Positions 59,294 to 64,000 of a DNA stretch of 64,000 nt are shown piece by piece (the stretch's first letter is position 1; every line of letters starts with the position of its first letter). The notes beneath the pieces are model-generated. The model ran no database searches, was not told the origin of the DNA, and worked only from the letters and a program-made list of their open reading frames with translations. A program made the position numbers and the translations under genes. Origin of the DNA: Ascidiaceihabitans sp034111945 (GTDB taxonomy: Bacteria; Pseudomonadota; Alphaproteobacteria; Rhodobacterales; Rhodobacteraceae). Location of the stretch: positions 62,001-126,000 of the forward strand of contig JBLHSG010000007.1 in assembly GCA_047626725.1 (NCBI GenBank). The letters are read 5' to 3'.

Positions 59294-59679
59294 GCGCCGA
59301 AATTATTGGAACATACGCCGTCGCGATCTTCTTGTTGATCGGATCAGGTTTTGTGGCTGTCGGCGTTATCGGGCTGTTGAAATTCAACGATTCAATGACC
59401 CGCCTTCATGCACCCACAAAGGTTGGGACCGTGGGCATTGGTGCCTTGTTGCTGGCGTCAATCGGGCACTCGTTTTTGCTCGGCGAAACCTCAATGCACG
59501 AACTGCTGATCATGGCATTTCTGTTCGTGACCGCCCCGATTTCCGCGAACTTTATCGCGAAGGTAAACATCCACCTCGGGTCATGCGACACACCGCCTGC
59601 ACCGCCTCAAGACACCACATGGTCGACGCTGAATGTTCCCGAGGACGAACGCGAAATTGAAGACATAAAGCCAAGCTAG
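59290..59679 (+). CDS. mrpG: Na+/H+ antiporter subunit MrpG
   Basis: A 129-residue MrpG with three helices: GLLKFNDSMTRLHAPTKVGTVGIGALLLASIG is the family signature. A polar tail of about 30 residues, rich in Asp/Glu/Pro, extends beyond most homologues. Last gene of the mrp operon; a hairpin follows. Confidence 0.94.
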   Translation: MSAEIIGTYAVAIFLLIGSGFVAVGVIGLLKFNDSMTRLHAPTKVGTVGIGALLLASIGHSFLLGETSMHELLIMAFLFVTAPISANFIAKVNIHLGSCDTPPAPPQDTTWSTLNVPEDEREIEDIKPS

Positions 59680-59704
59680 GGACACCCGTTTCATCGGGTG
59701 CCCC
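59679..59704. terminator. Hairpin between convergent mrpG and dabA
   Basis: GGGACACCCG and CGGGTGCCCC pair with one A-C mismatch around TTTCAT. It lies between two convergent genes and may stop both transcripts, although no long T-run follows on either side. Confidence 0.6.
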
Positions 59705-59717
59705 TAATTCTACGATT

Positions 59718-62135
59718 TCACGCAGCCTGTTTGGTGGCGGACGGCTTGTTTACTTTGTCGACCGTTTGCCACTTTAGATCACCCACATAACGCTGCGCCA
59801 TGTGTCCTTTGTCGTCTAACAAAAACAGATGTAACCAGCTGTTATCGAACAGGGCCTGCACCTGTGGATGACGGTTTAGAATGTCTGAAATCGCATCAGC
59901 GGGGGCTTCGACACAGACTGACAGCCGCAGCGGATCATGCGCAAAATCGGAACCGCTGTGCACAGATTGCAACGGCAAACCAACCCGCAGATTGCCCCCG
60001 TTGCCTTCGACCACACCAATTCCACCAGTGATATTGTGCAGCAATTTGTTGCCCGCCCCGAACATGTCAGGCGCAACAACAGACCCATAATATTGCAAGC
60101 TGATCCAGCTGGCGACAACAACTGGCGCGGTCAGGATCAATTCCAAAACGCCAAACCCGTCATCCTTTGTCCAGTCATAGTCGTGCAGAAAGGCCCGCCC
60201 GCCCAGCGCCTTGCCACGAGTCCGCGCGCGTGGGGCCGCGATGAATGCACTGCACCCGGCAAGACCCCATTCGGGACGGGTTTCAGCCCAGTCGGTACTG
60301 CGCGCGACAACTGCGTTACCTTCGTCAGCCCGCGGCAACCGAACCGCACGTTCGGTCCGCGCAATCGCACCGGCAGTTGCCAACCATTTGTGTGCTTTTG
60401 CGACGGTTTCTCTGGCTCCGGATTGCCCGATGTCTGCGCTGAACAATGTGACTGCATCGGTTGTAGTATCATGCAAACCAGCGACAAAAACCGTATCAGA
60501 CGGAATGGAAATTCCGGCGTCTTCCAGCCCTGTCCGCACCTTTGGATCGTTTAGCATTCCGGCCAAAAGGCGCGCATTCACGTCACCTTTGTATCCACCA
60601 CAGGCACCACAGTGCAGCGCGCTGGCATGCGGGTTGTTCACAACATTGGCCCCGTGCCCGACCAGCAAAACCAGCGGCGCAAAATTATCGGTCAACGACA
60701 TCGCGCCTAGAATTGAACCGGCAGCAGCAATCCGATCTGCAATCGTGAAATCATCGCTAAACCGAGGCTGCGAGGTTACCTTGTCAGGACCTTGCGGCAA
60801 TTTCAAAGCGTCGCGCACAAGCTTGGCCGCATACAGCGGACCTGCGGCCTCAACAAAAGTAAACGACGACACTGCGGCAAGTTTAAACCGGCCCCACGCC
60901 CGTTCTGCCCGCGCCCGCAAACGACTGGATTGATCCGCGTCAGCATTGTCGGCACTGGTTGTTGTGCTTTTCAAACCAGGGGTCAAAAGCACCGGCAGCC
61001 GCGCTTCTTCGACATCAGATCCAAAATCACGGTGCGCTGGTGTCAGCCCGAAAAATCCAGCAAAGCCAAGCGTTTGGATCGAAGGGTCAACACTTTCTAA
61101 TGCACGCCGAAACACTTCGGACCGCACATCGATGCAGAATGCAGCCTGAAGGTTCGGGCGCGCATCGCACGTATCATGACCGTCACCTGACAGGGTTGCG
61201 GCAAGCTGACGTTGCGATGCACCTTCCGCCGCAGCTTGCAGAACACTGGTCGCGATTTGACCCGAAGTTGGTGCAATTGGCGTCGCGTGGGCTATCCTAA
61301 TTTCTGACCAGCGCGTGGCAATCAAAGGTGCATATTGCGCCAGTAACGCCTGTTCCCAAACCAACCGTATCGTCAACATATCGGTGGTGATCGTGTCTGT
61401 TTCACCCTGCAATTCAGCCTGCCACAACCGATACCGCGCCACCTGCGACCAACCACCCATGCCTAACAAAAGTTGGTGAAAATACGTGGTCGCAACGTCA
61501 GGCGTTAGATCCAGCGCGTCACATGCCAATGACATTGTCGTTCTGGACCGCGCAGGGGCGGCCGCGACCAATGCCACAAATCCTTTGAGCCCAGCAATTT
61601 CCGGCGTCAGATCACGGGCGGCAAACACCTGCCAGCTTTCGAACGCCCCACGGCCAGACGTGACCTGCCAAAGCGCTTGACCCGCGTCAAAATACCCTGC
61701 TGCCCACGCACCAATCCGGTCTTCGATCAGGCCAGGCCAATCGATGCCGGATGCCTCGCTTGCCAGTTGCGCAATCGTCGGCAGTTGTTGAGATTCAGCG
61801 TCCGGTGCCTTGGCCGCAGCCTTAAGCGCCAAAAGATCGGAGGGCGCACCAGAAGGGGCCGATGCAAGCGCCGCCGCTAGGTCTGCGTCCGTGATCGTCC
61901 CGTCTGCGATACGCGTTTGATACCACCCGTTTGGCATCGTCGCACGTACCCCTGCGACCCGATCCAGTAGTCCTGAAACCTGCGCCAATGTCTTGTCCGT
62001 TTGGCCCAGATACGGGTTCACCGCGACCGAGGATGCCAATGGCCAGACCGGTGGAATGGTGCGACTTGCGGCTTCGGATGCCGCGATCAATTCTAAATGC
62101 GCGCCGGAATATCCAGCATGTGTTTCAACCTTCAT
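59718..62135 (-). CDS. dabA: Inorganic carbon transporter subunit DabA (DUF2309)
   Basis: An 805-residue DUF2309 protein. The zinc-site residues of DabA are all present: Cys334 and Asp336 in FCIDVRSE, His494 in LVGHGANVVNNP and Cys509 in LHCGACGG; the His-Cys spacing of 15 equals that of the Halothiobacillus protein. DabA is a beta-carbonic-anhydrase-like peripheral protein that turns CO2 to bicarbonate, driven by ion flow through DabB. Its ATG overlaps the dabB stop by 4 bp. Confidence 0.95.
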   Translation of the reverse strand: MKVETHAGYSGAHLELIAASEAASRTIPPVWPLASSVAVNPYLGQTDKTLAQVSGLLDRVAGVRATMPNGWYQTRIADGTITDADLAAALASAPSGAPSDLLALKAAAKAPDAESQQLPTIAQLASEASGIDWPGLIEDRIGAWAAGYFDAGQALWQVTSGRGAFESWQVFAARDLTPEIAGLKGFVALVAAAPARSRTTMSLACDALDLTPDVATTYFHQLLLGMGGWSQVARYRLWQAELQGETDTITTDMLTIRLVWEQALLAQYAPLIATRWSEIRIAHATPIAPTSGQIATSVLQAAAEGASQRQLAATLSGDGHDTCDARPNLQAAFCIDVRSEVFRRALESVDPSIQTLGFAGFFGLTPAHRDFGSDVEEARLPVLLTPGLKSTTTSADNADADQSSRLRARAERAWGRFKLAAVSSFTFVEAAGPLYAAKLVRDALKLPQGPDKVTSQPRFSDDFTIADRIAAAGSILGAMSLTDNFAPLVLLVGHGANVVNNPHASALHCGACGGYKGDVNARLLAGMLNDPKVRTGLEDAGISIPSDTVFVAGLHDTTTDAVTLFSADIGQSGARETVAKAHKWLATAGAIARTERAVRLPRADEGNAVVARSTDWAETRPEWGLAGCSAFIAAPRARTRGKALGGRAFLHDYDWTKDDGFGVLELILTAPVVVASWISLQYYGSVVAPDMFGAGNKLLHNITGGIGVVEGNGGNLRVGLPLQSVHSGSDFAHDPLRLSVCVEAPADAISDILNRHPQVQALFDNSWLHLFLLDDKGHMAQRYVGDLKWQTVDKVNKPSATKQAA

Positions 62136-63718
62136 GTCGACGTTCCTTTAGATGAATTTTTCCGTGACCAGCCGCTGAGTAGACGATCTTCGATTGCATT
62201 GATGTACAGGCCGTTTGTCAGGTGAACCCGCAGGCCTTGGGCAGCAGGGTGATGCGACCAAAGCGGCAGTGTCGATTGGGCAAGAGCCACCATTCCAAAG
62301 CTGAAAACAGCGAGCAAAATAAGCGCCCACTCAAGCGGGCCAGCCGCCGGTGCAGGCGGCAATGTGCCTGCCGTGACCCATTCTGATCCCCGCTGCAAAG
62401 CCAGATAAGACAGGGTCGCGACAATCGACATCACGGCCGTGCGCCGCGTTAGGGCACGTGGGGCGGCATCGGCCAAACCCTGCGCCAAAAGATACGCCAC
62501 ACCAAAGATAAGGATTGCGCCCAAAGCCACCGCTTGCGGTGATTTGCTACCGAACCCGATCAGCATACCTGATGCCACATAGACGACCGCATAAATTGCG
62601 ATGGCCAGACCAAAGGCCCGCGCGACGGCACCCAGATTTGGCACCGCAACCGGACCCGGCCGATGGATCGCCGCGACCCGATCAACCGCGCCGCCAGCGG
62701 ACAAAAACGCATGCGCTTTGTACAGCGAATGCGCCACGATGTGCAGCAATGCCAGTGGAAACAGGGCCAAGCCACATTGCAAAATCATGAACCCCATTTG
62801 CGATACGGTTGACCATGCCAGCGATACTTTGACCGTTGGTTGGGTCAGCATAACCACACCGCCAAAAATCGCAGTGAACCCGCCAACACCAACCAGAACG
62901 GCCATCACCAGCGGCGACAACAGCACGACGTCTGCGAACCGGATCAGCAAGAAACCACCGCCATTCACAACACCAGCGTGCAGCAGCGCGGACACTGGCG
63001 TCGGGGCCTCCATCACCTCGGTCAACCAACCGTGCGTCGGGAATTGTGCCGACTTCAACACAGCAGCGAGGGCCAAAAGCGCGGCGGCGGCAATTGCCAA
63101 TCCGCCCCCTTCGCCAAGGCGGGCGGCGTCCAGCATTTGCGAAATTTGCGTGGTGCCGTAAGTCGAAATCAGGAGGATTGTGGCCACAACCAAGGCGCCG
63201 TCCCCGACCCGCGCTGTTACAAATTTTTTGAACGCGGCGCGCTGTGCGGCGATGCGGCTAGGGTAAAAAAGTAGCAGCTTGTGCAGGGCCAGGCTGGTCG
63301 CGATCCACGCCCCTACGAATTGAATGATATTTCCCGATTGCACCAACAGCACCACCGCGGCCAGCGTCGCCAGCAACCAGATGGTAAAGTCAGTTTGCCG
63401 TTCCTCGCCAACCAAATACGTGCGCGCATACCGCACCACGACCCAGCCGATAAACGCGACCAGCAGTAACATCGTAACGCTGACAACGTCGACACGCGCC
63501 GACAATCCGATACCCGCCAAACCCAGCAGCGGGCTGTCACCTGCGCCCTTGGTTATCAGCGCAATCAGCGTTCCGATGGCGACCAGCAGCGCCACAAGCG
63601 ACGCGCCCTCGCCAATCAATGCACCGGTGCGCGCGGGCGTATCACGCCGGTAAAATAGCCAGATCGCCGTGCCTAGAAAAACGGCCGGCGCAAGAAGAGG
63701 TAAAAGATGGATCAGCAT
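62132..63718 (-). CDS. dabB: Inorganic carbon transporter subunit DabB (NuoL/MrpD-like)
   Basis: A 528-residue membrane protein of the proton-conducting NuoL/MrpA family with about 13 helices. LKSAQFPTHGWLTEVMEAPTPVSALLHAGVVNGGGFLLIR carries the conserved channel lysine and loop, with GWL-TEV-EAPTPVSALLHAG typical of DabB rather than MrpD. It overlaps dabA by 4 bp. It supplies the ion gradient coupling for DabA. Neighbouring Mrp genes belong to a different operon. Confidence 0.93.
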   Translation of the reverse strand: MLIHLLPLLAPAVFLGTAIWLFYRRDTPARTGALIGEGASLVALLVAIGTLIALITKGAGDSPLLGLAGIGLSARVDVVSVTMLLLVAFIGWVVVRYARTYLVGEERQTDFTIWLLATLAAVVLLVQSGNIIQFVGAWIATSLALHKLLLFYPSRIAAQRAAFKKFVTARVGDGALVVATILLISTYGTTQISQMLDAARLGEGGGLAIAAAALLALAAVLKSAQFPTHGWLTEVMEAPTPVSALLHAGVVNGGGFLLIRFADVVLLSPLVMAVLVGVGGFTAIFGGVVMLTQPTVKVSLAWSTVSQMGFMILQCGLALFPLALLHIVAHSLYKAHAFLSAGGAVDRVAAIHRPGPVAVPNLGAVARAFGLAIAIYAVVYVASGMLIGFGSKSPQAVALGAILIFGVAYLLAQGLADAAPRALTRRTAVMSIVATLSYLALQRGSEWVTAGTLPPAPAAGPLEWALILLAVFSFGMVALAQSTLPLWSHHPAAQGLRVHLTNGLYINAIEDRLLSGWSRKNSSKGTST

Positions 63719-63821
63719 AACAATTCCGTTCGCGAAAAGTGAGGTTGCCTTGTCATACCCATCCTGAATTCAATTAAAAAATTCATTGTTCGCATCAAAT
63801 CGTTCGTTTAAACATAATGAT

Positions 63822-64000
63822 ATGGCTGATCTGAATTACAACCACCTGCGTTACTTTTGGGAGGTCGCGCACGACGGCAACCTGACGCGCACGGCGACGC
63901 GGCTAAACCTGTCGCAATCCGCAGTGTCAGTGCAGATCCGAAAGCTAGAAGACCAACTTGGCCAGCCTGTGTTCGAGCGGCGAAATCGACAATTGCACCT
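63822..64000 (+). CDS. LysR-family transcriptional regulator, NhaR-like (3' end outside window)
   Basis: The first 59 residues of a LysR regulator: NYNHLRYFWEVAHDGNLTRTATRLNLSQSAVSVQIRKLEDQLGQPVFERR is the winged helix of the family, and the NYNHLRYFWEVA start is close to NhaR-like members. It is divergent from dabB across 103 bp, so it probably controls dabBA in response to ion or carbon status. The effector domain is not in the window. Confidence 0.9.
   Translation, partial: MADLNYNHLRYFWEVAHDGNLTRTATRLNLSQSAVSVQIRKLEDQLGQPVFERRNRQLH

Overview
The window reads as chromosomal DNA of an alphaproteobacterium, most likely a marine Rhodobacteraceae (roseobacter group). Grounds: a PhyR/NepR/EcfG general stress module (restricted to Alphaproteobacteria), a hemP-imelysin-dihaem oxidoreductase iron cluster, an AB-fused Mrp antiporter, and dense operons joined by 4-bp ATGA overlaps. 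I saw no rRNA, tRNA, insertion sequence, prophage or CRISPR array.

Layout. 1-2312: end of an acylating aldehyde dehydrogenase (probably sulfoacetaldehyde dehydrogenase) overlapping a CoA ligase. 2544-5144: an ABC-F ATPase and an ADP-ribosylglycohydrolase. 5145-9655: the most unusual part, a RiPP-like cassette. A fused PatA/PatG-type subtilisin-like protease is followed by two tandem, near-duplicate 66-67 aa Cys-rich peptides and a thioredoxin-fold (WCRPC) protein with a LolA-like N-terminus. 9690-11755: rhodanese, a FtrA-type regulator and a ClbS/DfsB protein.

11.9-21.5 kb is a general stress response island: phyR, nepR, ecfG and a HisKA_2 sensor kinase surrounded by small envelope and stress proteins (CsbD, PLDc_N, DUF4112, STAS-like, two PRC-barrel proteins, DUF1328, DUF883, a holin/YqjE-like protein). 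Six sites fit GGAAC-N17-GTT, the EcfG promoter pattern. Two of them form one palindrome between nepR and phyR.

21.6-27.5 kb: urea ABC transporter urtABCDE. 27.8-33.6 kb: iron/haem operon (small ORF, hemP, Cys-rich unknown, imelysin, dihaem oxidoreductase, imelysin, DUF1513) behind tandem palindromes of the TGA-N9-TCA iron-operator type. 33.9-36.7 kb: a single-domain response regulator, then a hydratase/CoA-transferase pair. 36.8-42.2 kb: thiamin salvage and HMP-precursor uptake operon (thiM-thiE-thiD-thiY-tenA-thiZ-thiX) behind a TPP riboswitch. 42.3-53.3 kb: complete C-P lyase set, phnGHIJKLNM, with divergent phnF and a separate phnCDEE transporter behind a candidate Pho box. 53.7-59.7 kb: Mrp Na+/H+ antiporter (AB-C-D-E-F-G). 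59.7-63.7 kb: dabB-dabA inorganic carbon pump, divergent from a LysR regulator cut by the window edge.

Taken together the region carries scavenging of phosphonates, urea, iron and thiamin precursors, ion and carbon homeostasis, and a stress regulon. The protease/Cys-peptide cassette does not fit any named system I know.
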